From Allobacillus halotolerans (GTDB taxonomy: Bacteria > Bacillota > Bacilli > Bacillales > Alkalibacillaceae), in the NCBI RefSeq assembly GCF_028743495.1, contig NZ_CP117968.1: DNA of 64,000 nucleotides; one strand, given 5' to 3'. Position numbers and translations under genes: made by a program. Shown in pieces: positions 44,455 to 53,207 of the stretch. The notes under the pieces are model-generated. The model was not told the DNA's origin, searched no databases, and saw nothing but the letters and a program-made list of their open reading frames with translations. Numbering within the stretch: position 1 is the first letter of the stretch; each line of letters starts with the position of its first letter.

Positions 44455-46377
44455 TTACACCTCCACATAATAAACAAATTTCAATGACCGATTAAAATTA
44501 TTTCGGAGAGAAAACTGGAGTTGAGCAATCCCCTCTTTAATCTCAACATCCTTTATAATGTTCTTTGTATATTTGCATCGTTGCCCGGCATTCAAATCAA
44601 CGACCTCTTGATAACTACTATTAATCTTAAATTCATTTTGGTATTCCTGTCCCATTCCATCTACTATTGATAAAGCAATATCACAAGTCTTGGCCCCATT
44701 AATTTTATCGCTGCTTGAAAAATCAAACATTATTAACTCTTTATCCTTTAAAATGACTCTTTCAACCATATCAGGATGGGCACTATAGCGTCCTTTTCCT
44801 TCTTGAATAGACTCATCTTTTGTTTTTTGCCATTTTAATGGTTCTCTTTTTTGAGTTCTTTTATTTTTACTATTAATTACTTCTTGTTTATGATTTCTCT
44901 TATCTCGTTTTTCTTTTTTGTGATGCTTACCAGATGATTTCACTAATGAAGTACCATCACTTACTTTTACTGTACCCATTGATCCCTCTAAATCTTTTTT
45001 AAAAGCTTCTCCGTCTAAGTAAAGAATTTCTTCAGTATCCATCTTGCCGTCTATTGGATTGTTTTCGTCAATCGCTTCTTGTATAACTTTTGCAATTTCT
45101 TCTGAAAGTTTATTAATAAATCGAGTCGCAAGCTTTTTCAACCTACGATCACTAAAGTGGTCTTTTGAAAGTTTTGTGTGAGACTCATTTTCTAATGATT
45201 TAAGGTATGCATCTTCCCTATTGCCCCCAATTAGTACAGCATTAAAAGGTTTAGTTGCATTACTTTTAACTTTAAAATCTTCTATTTTCATACCTATTGT
45301 TCGAATGATAGCTACTCTACCTTTAGAAATGTTTTCATCATATTTAAAGTAAAGATTAAACTTAAATTCTTCCTCACCGTTCGAGACAATAATTTCTTTA
45401 GGAGGTTCTTTTAAATATGTATTTAAATATAAAGGTGTAAACTCTTTTTTAATTTCCGAAATATCTTGACTATAGTAATATTCATCAAATACATAGTCTT
45501 TTATAGTATCCTTTGCAATTCTGTTGCCATTTACATGTACTTCCAACTTACCTAATGTGATGGATATAAAAAAACTATCACACACACTTTTAATAATAGA
45601 TCTTTCATCATCATAATCTTCACGTAAGTATGGAATTATAATTTTTAAACCTCTTGTTTTCTTTTGGAATATTTCGTGAAAATGATTTTCAAATGGATAA
45701 AACTTAGTCTTATTATTGTCCATTACTTCAACGTCGGTAAAATAACCTGTTGATCGATAAGCTTGACCTTTATACATATGCTCTATTAATTGAACAGTTC
45801 CTCCTAAATGTTGCTCTCCATTTTCATCACAATTTGCAAAGTACATTGTAAATAAGTCAGAAGCTGCATTAGAAGCAATTTTACCGACACCGTGCGAGCC
45901 ACCCCGTGATTCCTCAACCTCATTGTCTTGTTCTTTAAAGTGAACGCCTTTATTATAAGCATAGATCCCCCAAGTGTCTTGTGGGTTACCACTCTGCCCA
46001 TTTCTTGCTCCTGCCAAGCCTCTTGTATTTTTATCCTCAAATGAAATATATCTTACTTCATCTTGATTAAGTTTACTTTTCATGTGACTAATAGTTTCTC
46101 TGGCATAGTCATTTTGTCCCTTTAAGTTGCTTATTCTTTCTTTGACTTCATTTATACCTGGTATATGATTCTCATTAATACTTCCAGTTTTGATCTTGAC
46201 TATTACTGGATCAGATGAATATAAAAGTTTACCATCTAAGGAGTTTTGTATATTCTCCCTAGTTAATCCAGTTATCCCCATGTCATAAAAGCGCTCTAAT
46301 GTTTTATTGAAATTTGATTCTTCTATATTTGGTATAGCGGAAAACTGCCACTTTTCATCTACATATTTTAAGCTCAT
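44455..46377 (-). CDS. GHKL-type ATPase protein (cluster gene 1)
   Basis: A 640-residue protein whose N-terminal region has the GHKL (gyrase/Hsp90/MutL) ATP-binding signature. The N box is ENIQNSLD (41-48), a divergent G1 box is EDKNTRG (114-120), and the glycine-rich lid is RGGSHGVGK (158-166). The following segment (TRGLKIIIPYL) fits the MutL/MORC-like arrangement. The middle is basic (about 470-520, KHHKKEKRDKRNHK), and the C-terminus looks like a beta domain. TTG at 46380 or ATG 46377 could be the start; AAAGGGG precedes both. ATP binding is likely; the biological role is unknown. Confidence 0.78.
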   Translation of the reverse strand: MSLKYVDEKWQFSAIPNIEESNFNKTLERFYDMGITGLTRENIQNSLDGKLLYSSDPVIVKIKTGSINENHIPGINEVKERISNLKGQNDYARETISHMKSKLNQDEVRYISFEDKNTRGLAGARNGQSGNPQDTWGIYAYNKGVHFKEQDNEVEESRGGSHGVGKIASNAASDLFTMYFANCDENGEQHLGGTVQLIEHMYKGQAYRSTGYFTDVEVMDNNKTKFYPFENHFHEIFQKKTRGLKIIIPYLREDYDDERSIIKSVCDSFFISITLGKLEVHVNGNRIAKDTIKDYVFDEYYYSQDISEIKKEFTPLYLNTYLKEPPKEIIVSNGEEEFKFNLYFKYDENISKGRVAIIRTIGMKIEDFKVKSNATKPFNAVLIGGNREDAYLKSLENESHTKLSKDHFSDRRLKKLATRFINKLSEEIAKVIQEAIDENNPIDGKMDTEEILYLDGEAFKKDLEGSMGTVKVSDGTSLVKSSGKHHKKEKRDKRNHKQEVINSKNKRTQKREPLKWQKTKDESIQEGKGRYSAHPDMVERVILKDKELIMFDFSSSDKINGAKTCDIALSIVDGMGQEYQNEFKINSSYQEVVDLNAGQRCKYTKNIIKDVEIKEGIAQLQFSLRNNFNRSLKFVYYVEV

Positions 46378-46440
46378 CAAATAAAACCCCTTTATTGTCT
46401 TATTTTTCAGTATATTATATGTATAATTATATGTTAAAAC

Positions 46441-46476
46441 AACAGAAGTTCCATCAATGCAGATGAAACTTCTGTT
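46441..46476 (-). terminator. Hairpin after the DUF262 gene
   Basis: AACAGAAGTT and AACTTCTGTT form a 10-bp stem; the minus strand continues GTTTTAAC. It lies between the DUF262 stop and the GHKL gene and may reduce read-through. Confidence 0.6.
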
Positions 46477-46482
46477 TTAAAA

Positions 46483-48348
46483 TTAATCTTTTATTAATAG
46501 GTCACGAACTACTTCGGCAACTTCATCCGAACGCTTGACTATTGCATCCTTGTTAAATAGCATATTTTTCTCGTTTTCCCCTAAGTAAGTGCTAAATTTT
46601 TCATTGATTATGTCAATATTTTCTCGTTGTCTACCACTTTTCACAGCATATTCAATTTCTCCAGTAATTCTTCTTGTGAGGAGGAAATCACTTTGTGTAA
46701 AATGTGCTTTCTTTTCAACTGGAGTTTTATTTGAAGCAGATGTGTTAGGGCTCCCTAATAATAACGTTAAATTTCCAATTCTATTGAGATAATTTTTAAA
46801 ATCATTTTTATCCTCAAAACCATGCTCTTCATAATACTTTTCTGGCAGTTCTTTAGCTAATACATGTTCTACAGTGATCTTATCTTTTTTATATTTATCT
46901 TTAATAGCAATCTCATTATCTGTAGAATAATATTCAATAAATTTTAGAAGCTTTTCAGCTTTTCCTATGGGCTTTGAGCTACTTCCTCTCTCAAACCTTC
47001 TAATTCTTATCGTTTGATAGGCTTCTTCTGCTTTAGAGTGAATAATCTCTTTTAACCTCTTCTTAAAATTGTCGTAAGCTTTTTCAGCATTCTCTTCTTT
47101 CTCTTTTAAATAAGCACCAATTAAGCCTGGTAATTCTCTCTCAATGAAGTGTGTTTGCGTAAAAGAAAATAGAACTGCAGCTCCGAACTTAATAGCTAAG
47201 TCTAACACTTCTTCCCTGGTATTCTTATCAGCATCATAAAATGGTATTAATAATGCATAAAGTTGCTTAACACTTATTATATTAACAAAGAATTCTAGTT
47301 TTTCTTTGTTGTCCGTGAATGAGTTATTATTTTTATAGTGAATATCTCGATAAATTCTTGCACTTCTTTGTAGGTTCTCTGATAAGTCTATGTATTCTTC
47401 TAGACTTAAATTATTTATCATTTTACTCTTTGAGAAGAAAGGATATAATTGTTCAACTTTCCTATGCTCACCGTACTTACCTAGAATGTAGTGTTTTAAG
47501 AATTGATTTTCATTTATAAAGTGCTTTTTGTTTTCAATTAAATTATTTAAAAAGTTAGACCAATTGTCACTAAAATTTTCATATTGAGTTTCATTAATAT
47601 CTAATTCATTTACTTTTTTGAGCAAAAAGTTTTTAATTAAATCTGTCTGGTTTAGCTTAACACCACGATCATTTAGTATTTCAAACAGCTGAAATGCTTT
47701 GTGTTCATTAGGAGCAATAGTTTTTATAACGCTTACCTTTTTCTTTAAATAACTACTAAAGTTAATAACTTGTTGGTCCGTTAATGAATCTATTGCTTCA
47801 GATAATTGCTCATATACATCTATTACATTTAGATCTGCCTTTGACTCTTCAGTTTCACTATACTCTTTATCTTTTAAAATTTTGTCATAGGTTTTACCGA
47901 ACACTATACTTTCATGATGTGTTAATCGATTAACATAATGATCTTCATCAATAGGCTTTTGATATCCCGTTAATAAGTTATTTGCTAAACCGCTATATTT
48001 CATTAAAAGTTGGCTGTTGGTGGAATGAGCTTTAGCAATGGTTAAAACTCTTTTATATAAGCAGTGTACTAAAAGAGTTAAAGCCGTGATTCTTTGTTGT
48101 CCATCTACAACTTCAAAAACCTTCTTATCTTCATGTTTAATAACAACAACATTACCTAGTAGGTATCCTTCAAGATTTTCATTTTTCGTTCTAAATTCAT
48201 TCGTATCTATTAAAAAATCAGAAATTAAGTCTTCAGCTTGCTCTCTTCCCCAAACAAAACTTCTTTGGTAATCTGGAATAAAATATGTGTAATCTGACTC
48301 CATCAATAAATCTCCGATTGTTTGAATCTTGGAATCGATATTAGTCAA
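46483..48348 (-). CDS. DUF262/DUF1524 protein (GmrSD-like nuclease)
   Basis: About 621 residues. The N-terminal DUF262 (ParB/GmrS-like) domain has the YQRSFVWG segment (27-34) and the nucleotide-binding DGQQR motif (82-86). The C-terminal DUF1524 (GmrD-like HNH) domain has EHVLAKE (near 505), IGNLTLLLG and ASNKTPVEKK. Single-chain GmrSD enzymes cut modified phage DNA using NTP hydrolysis. The ATG at 48399 is possible, but AGAGGTG six bases before the TTG at 48348 favours the shorter form. It precedes the GHKL cluster on the same strand, with a hairpin between. Confidence 0.87.
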   Translation of the reverse strand: MTNIDSKIQTIGDLLMESDYTYFIPDYQRSFVWGREQAEDLISDFLIDTNEFRTKNENLEGYLLGNVVVIKHEDKKVFEVVDGQQRITALTLLVHCLYKRVLTIAKAHSTNSQLLMKYSGLANNLLTGYQKPIDEDHYVNRLTHHESIVFGKTYDKILKDKEYSETEESKADLNVIDVYEQLSEAIDSLTDQQVINFSSYLKKKVSVIKTIAPNEHKAFQLFEILNDRGVKLNQTDLIKNFLLKKVNELDINETQYENFSDNWSNFLNNLIENKKHFINENQFLKHYILGKYGEHRKVEQLYPFFSKSKMINNLSLEEYIDLSENLQRSARIYRDIHYKNNNSFTDNKEKLEFFVNIISVKQLYALLIPFYDADKNTREEVLDLAIKFGAAVLFSFTQTHFIERELPGLIGAYLKEKEENAEKAYDNFKKRLKEIIHSKAEEAYQTIRIRRFERGSSSKPIGKAEKLLKFIEYYSTDNEIAIKDKYKKDKITVEHVLAKELPEKYYEEHGFEDKNDFKNYLNRIGNLTLLLGSPNTSASNKTPVEKKAHFTQSDFLLTRRITGEIEYAVKSGRQRENIDIINEKFSTYLGENEKNMLFNKDAIVKRSDEVAEVVRDLLIKD

Positions 48349-48458
48349 ATTGTTCACCTCTTTCATCTTCACTTTACAACTTGTGCAAATATTTGACAAG
48401 ATCTGCGTTTATTTAATAGATTTAAAAAGCCAATCTATGAAATAGATCATTTCATTAA

Positions 48459-49922
48459 TTATTTTTCACTCAACCTATTCCTCATCAACTTCCTAGAAGC
48501 ATTCCTCGGCAACTCATCAATTTCATGAAACTCTTTCGGCACTTTATATTTCGCCAAGTTTTTCTCACAATGATCTTTCAATGCTTCGGATGAAAACGTC
48601 TCTTCTTCTCGGATGACGACGAATGCGACGGGTACTTGTCCCCAACGTTCATGTTTTTTCCCAACAACTCCGGCATCTTTGACAGATGGATGTGATTTTA
48701 ATACGGATTCAATTTCTGCCGGATAGACGTTTTCGCCTCCAGAAATGATTAAGTCTTTTCTTCGATCGACGACATATAAGAATCCTTCTTCATCCAGGTA
48801 TCCTAGATCTCCTGTTTTTAGCCAACCGTCATGAATGGTTTCTTTGTTAGCATCTGGGCGGTTCCAGTAGCCTTTTGTAACGGATGGACCTTTCATGAGT
48901 ATTTCACCGACTTCACCAATCCGACATTCTTCAGCATCATTCATGATTTTTAATTGCCCAGGAAATAATGGTTTGCCTGCAGAACCTAATTTTCTTAATG
49001 CATTTTCTTCATCCAGCGTGCAAAATTGCGAAGCTGTTTCCGTCATTCCATACGTTTGGAAAACGGGTATGCTTTTCTCCTTGCTCGATTCTAATAACGA
49101 TTTCGATGCTGGTCCGCCACCGAGCAACATGCAACGGAAGGTCTCTGGGTATGATTCATTTCCCAATCGTTCGACTAATTCTTCTAACATGACAGAAACG
49201 GCCGACATTGTCGTAACACCGCGATTCATGATGTCTTCGTGCACATTTTCGACATCAAATCGCTCATGCAAGTGAGCGGGTATGCCGTATATCACGCTAC
49301 GGAATAAAATGGATAGTCCACTCACGTGGAATAGTGGCACACAGAGCAACCAGCGGTCATCTGCATTCAGTCCAAGATTCAAGACAGATCCATTCGCATT
49401 CCACCAATGGTTTCCGTACGTAAGCTGAACGCCTTTTGGCAATCCAGTTGTGCCACTTGTATAGAGAACCGTCGTTACGTGGTCCAAATCAAATTCAGCG
49501 ATTCCTTCGTCTACCTTTCCTTCAAAAGAAAATTGCTCGAAAGATACGCTATGTAAATCGACTTCGACAGTTAGTTCATCAACGACAGACCGAAAGCCTT
49601 CTTGGAATAATAGGTGAGTCACTTCACCATCTTTTAGTTGAAATAAAAATTCATTGACGGATAAGCGTGTATTTAATAGAAACATGACCGCACCAATCTT
49701 TTGCAGTGCATGAATCATGACAAACATTTCATAGCTATTTTTGGATAATACAGCAACATGGTCGTCTTGTTTGATTCCTTGTTGTTTCAGTTGATATGCA
49801 TATTGACCTGCATGTTGGTCTAGTTCTTTAAATGTATAACGTGTATCATCACTTAAGACAACCGCTTCTCGATCCGGTGTCATCATCGCACGTTTCGTAA
49901 GCCATTGTGGCATGATTGTCAT
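48459..49922 (-). CDS. menE: 2-succinylbenzoate-CoA ligase
   Basis: A 487-residue adenylate-forming enzyme that activates o-succinylbenzoate with CoA in menaquinone synthesis. The AMP-binding loop is TTVLYTSGTTGLPKGVQ (near residue 148). The A5/A8 motifs are QTYGMTET (near 290) and GWLKTGDLGYLDEEGFLYVVDRRKD split by short loops (near 365-390). The conserved C-terminal Lys is in NASRKLMRN. In B. subtilis it follows menB directly; here four or more unrelated genes intervene. It has its own upstream spacer, with a terminator from the nuclease gene. Confidence 0.95.
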   Translation of the reverse strand: MTIMPQWLTKRAMMTPDREAVVLSDDTRYTFKELDQHAGQYAYQLKQQGIKQDDHVAVLSKNSYEMFVMIHALQKIGAVMFLLNTRLSVNEFLFQLKDGEVTHLLFQEGFRSVVDELTVEVDLHSVSFEQFSFEGKVDEGIAEFDLDHVTTVLYTSGTTGLPKGVQLTYGNHWWNANGSVLNLGLNADDRWLLCVPLFHVSGLSILFRSVIYGIPAHLHERFDVENVHEDIMNRGVTTMSAVSVMLEELVERLGNESYPETFRCMLLGGGPASKSLLESSKEKSIPVFQTYGMTETASQFCTLDEENALRKLGSAGKPLFPGQLKIMNDAEECRIGEVGEILMKGPSVTKGYWNRPDANKETIHDGWLKTGDLGYLDEEGFLYVVDRRKDLIISGGENVYPAEIESVLKSHPSVKDAGVVGKKHERWGQVPVAFVVIREEETFSSEALKDHCEKNLAKYKVPKEFHEIDELPRNASRKLMRNRLSEK

Positions 49923-50065
49923 TCTCTCATCCCCTTGGTGTGTAAGTATGTATATCGTCTATTGTAACATCTGAACTAGTTCTAAGTAATTTCTTTTATA
50001 TTAGTAAGTCAAATTATAAACAAAGAATTCTGATTTTAATTTGATTTTCAAGCCATAAAAATAAC

Positions 50066-50090
50066 CCCCTCAGAAGTGTTTCTCGAGGGG
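50066..50090 (-). terminator. Terminator of the secreted nuclease gene
   Basis: On the minus strand CCCCTC and GAGGGG form a stem (with one more base pair at the base) followed by TTATTTTTATGG, about 40 bp after the stop. Confidence 0.75.
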
Positions 50091-50132
50091 AATCAACTCT
50101 TTGTATATAACCCATCATTCAATCTGGCAATC

Positions 50133-51500
50133 TTAACTCAAACTTTCACAAACGGCCCCATCACCATCTCGATCTAACCGGTGAGGATCTTGTTCTGGAC
50201 CGCCAGCAGCCTCGAAAAATGCCTGGGCGTTTTTTTGTCTATCAAAGTCTCCGCAATTCCGATCCTTGCCTTGTGGATTATATGGTCCGTTATAGGCTGA
50301 AGACCCTGAAGTTTTCGTTTCAGTGGATGCCGTAGAAGAATTGTTCGATTGCTTGGTTTCGGTTTCAGATTCGACAGCGTTAAAACCATCCGATTGTACA
50401 TAACCCTCGATACTCCAAATGCCTCTCTTTGCGTTTACTGCTTCCGATTGAGCTTTCGTGAATGAACTCATATGCGTGTAAGGGGGGTCATAAACGTACG
50501 CTAGTCTGGCCAAACCTTCTCTTAGAAGCATTTCATTAAAGTTTTTACCATCAACCCACAAGTAAGCCAATAACCGTCCGTATTTATCCCGTTTGGGGCC
50601 ATCATACTCTACTTGAACCTTCTTGCCCGATAACGTTTTCTTCGCAAATGAAGAGGCTTCTGGTCCAAATGCTTGGACGGGAAGTGATGGGTGGACAGTT
50701 TCAGGTGTGTCGACTAATAACAAACGAACACTTTCGATCGTTCCGTTTAAGTTAATTCCAATCGTATCACCGTCTACGATACGAGTTACAGTGGCCGTCG
50801 TCCCTTTGGTTTCATTGGATGGGCGTTTGTCTGATTCTGAATCCGTCGACTCGTTCGTTGACTCATCATTCGATGGATCGGATTCTTTTTCATCCAATGT
50901 CTTGGAATCATTCTTGTTTTCTGTATTGTTTTGTTGTTTTTCTTCTTGTTTGTTCACTGACGAGGAATCGGATTCTTCATTCGCGTTTTCTTTTTCCTCG
51001 TTATGTATTTCTTCGCGATTGTCTTTGTTTTTCGACTCAGCCGCGTTTTCATCTTCATTTTTATTTTTTTGCTCTTCAGATTGTTCTTCTGCATTCTCTG
51101 TTTCTTCAGTCTCTTTCTGTTCAACTGCATCCTCTTGTACTGTCTCTTGGTCAGTCCGTGGTTCCTCAACAGGATCTGTCGTTATTAAAACGATAAGAAA
51201 GCTTGCTAAAAATACCGGGAACAAAACTTTCATTGCACTTATTCGATTTGAGAATTTCAGTAATGAAGGACGGATTAAACCGATGATCATCGCAACTAAA
51301 CTTAATAAAAATAGTAATGAAAATAAAAATACGAAGCCCTCTTTAAGACCACCAATAAAAATAAAACTTCCCAAAAGTAAAGGTATGAATACTTTCATGG
51401 CGCTTTTTCTACTTGAAAAATTTATGAAAGAGGGACGGATTAAACTAATGATTATGCCGATGAAGCTCAACATAAACAGGATTATTAAGAAATTGTCCAT
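50133..51500 (-). CDS. Membrane-anchored thermonuclease-like protein with Excalibur domain
   Basis: A 455-residue protein. The first 105 residues hold four membrane helices in two repeats, each containing LIRPSFINFSSRKSAMKV or its variant LIRPSLLKFSNRISAMKV. A long acidic, Ser/Asn/Glu-rich linker follows (about 110-225). Next is a staphylococcal nuclease domain (TVTRIVDGDTIGI near 232, RLLLVDTPE, DKYGRLLAYLW), with the catalytic Arg and Asp pattern. The end is an Excalibur calcium-binding motif (NCGDF ... DRDGDGAVCE). It should be surface-anchored and cut extracellular DNA or RNA. GGAG precedes ATG 51500. Confidence 0.85.
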   Translation of the reverse strand: MDNFLIILFMLSFIGIIISLIRPSFINFSSRKSAMKVFIPLLLGSFIFIGGLKEGFVFLFSLLFLLSLVAMIIGLIRPSLLKFSNRISAMKVLFPVFLASFLIVLITTDPVEEPRTDQETVQEDAVEQKETEETENAEEQSEEQKNKNEDENAAESKNKDNREEIHNEEKENANEESDSSSVNKQEEKQQNNTENKNDSKTLDEKESDPSNDESTNESTDSESDKRPSNETKGTTATVTRIVDGDTIGINLNGTIESVRLLLVDTPETVHPSLPVQAFGPEASSFAKKTLSGKKVQVEYDGPKRDKYGRLLAYLWVDGKNFNEMLLREGLARLAYVYDPPYTHMSSFTKAQSEAVNAKRGIWSIEGYVQSDGFNAVESETETKQSNNSSTASTETKTSGSSAYNGPYNPQGKDRNCGDFDRQKNAQAFFEAAGGPEQDPHRLDRDGDGAVCESLS

Positions 51501-51631
51501 TCAAATCACTCCTGTAGTTTCTTATGTCTAGTTTCCGAAAAGAAGTTTTATGTATAAATGTTGTTTTCACAAGGATTCGGAATATGCTTGTTGTCGATTG
51601 ATCACTACAGTCAATTTTAGAGATAACTAGA

Positions 51632-51712
51632 ATATGTATACTGCTGCTAATCTCGGTCGGAATGTTCCTTGCATTGAACGTCTCTGGTAACTATAAAAAA
51701 AACCCTCAATAG
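51632..51712 (+). pseudogene. Decayed type I holin-like toxin (copy 2)
   Basis: The frame reads LLLISVGMFLALNVSGNYKK, clearly matching LTLMISFGMLVAFIVSDNNH of the intact toxin. It has lost the ATG and the GGGAGGGAGGTG ribosome binding site, and the stop is displaced. The downstream antisense part survives better: CGGTCTATACGACCATTCCG and a TACAAT-type minus-strand -10 (51847-51852) are still recognisable. Confidence 0.7.
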
Positions 51713-51901
51713 CGTTAGTACGGCACTGAGAGATTATCCAACCTATAGCTACTAGCCATTTTTCACTGGGTTCGGTCTATACGACCATTCCGTGTAACTG
51801 CATGGGTGGTGAATTGTAATATATGATCCACTGCACTTTGGTTTACATTGTATCATGAGTTTCCTGTCTATACACTACTTTAAGTATCATTTCTACCTCC
51901 A

Positions 51902-51947
51902 ATGTATATACTAGAGTATACATTTAGTGGTGGGAGTGTGGTATAAT
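51902..51947 (+). promoter_or_regulatory. mazEF promoter and palindromic operator
   Basis: An extended -10 (TGGTATAAT) ends at 51947. Immediately upstream ATGTATA and TATACAT form an interrupted palindrome (51902-51922). MazE-type proteins autoregulate through such palindromes. The ATG at 51946 overlaps the -10 and so cannot be the start codon of this transcript. Confidence 0.6.
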
Positions 51948-51984
51948 GGAGCCAAACGAGGAAACAAGGAGGTATCATATAACT

Positions 51985-52212
51985 GTGAAAGCACAAAAAT
52001 GGGGAAATAGTATTGGAATTCGTATACCTTTTAAGTTAGCTGAGAAATATGGGATTGAAAAAGGAACAGAATTAGAAATTCGGGAAACGAATAATGGAAT
52101 TTATTTAAAACCAAAAGGTAAGCCAACTTTAGACGATCTACTAGCTCAATGTGAAGGTGAAAACCCTTATAATGAGTTTTTTAACAAATCAGTCGGGAAG
52201 GAAGAATTATAA
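51985..52212 (+). CDS. mazE: MazE-type antitoxin (AbrB/SpoVT-like)
   Basis: About 75 residues. The N-terminal swapped-hairpin AbrB-type DNA-binding domain reads KAQKWGNSIGIRIPFKLAEK, and the acidic C-terminus (LLAQCEGENPYNEFF) would wrap the toxin. The frame is open from an ATG at 51946, but that codon sits in the promoter's -10. AAGGAGG about 11 bases before the GTG at 51985 gives the likely start, though the spacing is long. One base separates its stop from the mazF start. Confidence 0.82.
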   Translation: MKAQKWGNSIGIRIPFKLAEKYGIEKGTELEIRETNNGIYLKPKGKPTLDDLLAQCEGENPYNEFFNKSVGKEEL

Positions 52213-52213
52213 T

Positions 52214-52549
52214 ATGAAAGTTCCAGATCGAGGGGATTTTATATATTTAGACTTTTATCCACAAACAGGCACCGAGCAATCGGGCAGAAGACCTGCTATT
52301 GTATTATCTCCAGCGAAATTTAATCGTGTAACTGGTTATGCAACCGTTTGTCCTATTAGCGGAACAAAACGAGAATGGGGATTCAACATTCCTATACCAG
52401 AAGGTTTTGCTGTCGAAGGAGTTATCATTAGCGACCAAGTTAAAAATTTAGATTGGAAAACCAGAAATGCAAAAATAACAGGAAAAGCACCGAATGATCT
52501 TGTTAATAAGGTTGTTCAGGTGATACATACTTACATTTACGAAGAATAA
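52214..52549 (+). CDS. mazF: MazF/PemK endoribonuclease toxin
   Basis: A 111-residue type II toxin that cleaves mRNA at short motifs. It begins PDRGDFIYLDFYPQTGTEQS, matching the family's first strands, followed by GRRPAIVLSPAKFN and the TVCPISGT loop. The DQVKNLDW stretch is the usual C-terminal motif. The frame is open upstream, but GGAAGGA precedes ATG 52214 and mazE ends at 52212. It forms a two-gene operon with mazE. Confidence 0.93.
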   Translation: MKVPDRGDFIYLDFYPQTGTEQSGRRPAIVLSPAKFNRVTGYATVCPISGTKREWGFNIPIPEGFAVEGVIISDQVKNLDWKTRNAKITGKAPNDLVNKVVQVIHTYIYEE

Positions 52550-52578
52550 TAAATTAATGAACTTTCCACCTTACTTTT

Positions 52579-53172
52579 TTATTTCTCATTCCTCGCTCGA
52601 ATCTCCAAAAACAATCCTTTAAAATGCTCGTCCACTTGCTCTACACGAAAGCCATTCTGTTTGATGATTTCCAATGTATTGCGGTTGAGATGGCAGCCAT
52701 CGCATAGCCGTTTCCAGACAGGTGTCACCACATCTTGTAATCTACCAACGAATGGTTGATCTAGCCGAACGTGTTCCAAAAACAATACGGGTGCATCATA
52801 TTTAGCCACGCGTTTTATTTTCTGAAGAGCTTGGTTTAAATCAGTGACCGAGCAAAGCACTAACGTTCCGACAACGACATCGAATGTATTGTCATCAAAA
52901 GGTAACTGTTCAGCCGTCGCATCGACTAATTCGATGGGTACAGTCGCCTCGCTTCGCTTTTTCTCTGAAAGCTCTCTCATCGATTTGTCCGGTTCAATGG
53001 CAATAACTTTTTCGGCATTTTTATAATATGGAAAGTTCGCGCCTGTCCCTGAACCGATTTCCAAAACTGTTCCGTGTTGATTGGAGACAAGCTTTTTCCG
53101 TATTTTTCCGAAGCGTCTTTGTTCGACAGGCTTCATCACCCTGTCATATGCTTTTGAAAATAATGTTCCCAT
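52579..53172 (-). CDS. Class I SAM-dependent methyltransferase
   Basis: A 197-residue protein of the UbiE/Methyltransf_11 type. SAM motif I is VLEIGSGTGANF (near residue 36), motif II AIEPDKSM, and the LPFDDNTFDVVV stretch (near 88) is motif post-I/II. The substrate is unknown; a lipid, quinone or small molecule is possible. AGAGGG precedes ATG 53172. It lies between mazEF and menB in men orientation, but a 25-residue gene and the menB terminator separate them, so a quinone role should not be assumed. Confidence 0.85.
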   Translation of the reverse strand: MGTLFSKAYDRVMKPVEQRRFGKIRKKLVSNQHGTVLEIGSGTGANFPYYKNAEKVIAIEPDKSMRELSEKKRSEATVPIELVDATAEQLPFDDNTFDVVVGTLVLCSVTDLNQALQKIKRVAKYDAPVLFLEHVRLDQPFVGRLQDVVTPVWKRLCDGCHLNRNTLEIIKQNGFRVEQVDEHFKGLFLEIRARNEK

Positions 53173-53207
53173 TTAGAATCCCTCTTTTACGTCTTTTTCA
53201 AAAATAA

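Noticed and set aside
36389..48348. Prophage
   Set aside because: No capsid, terminase, portal, tail, integrase or lysis genes are visible; the domains are those of defence or accessory genes.
50623..51531. 302-codon plus-strand frame opposite the nuclease gene
   Set aside because: It mirrors the acidic Ser/Glu-rich linker of the minus-strand gene; Ser/Phe-rich low-complexity translation and no SD.
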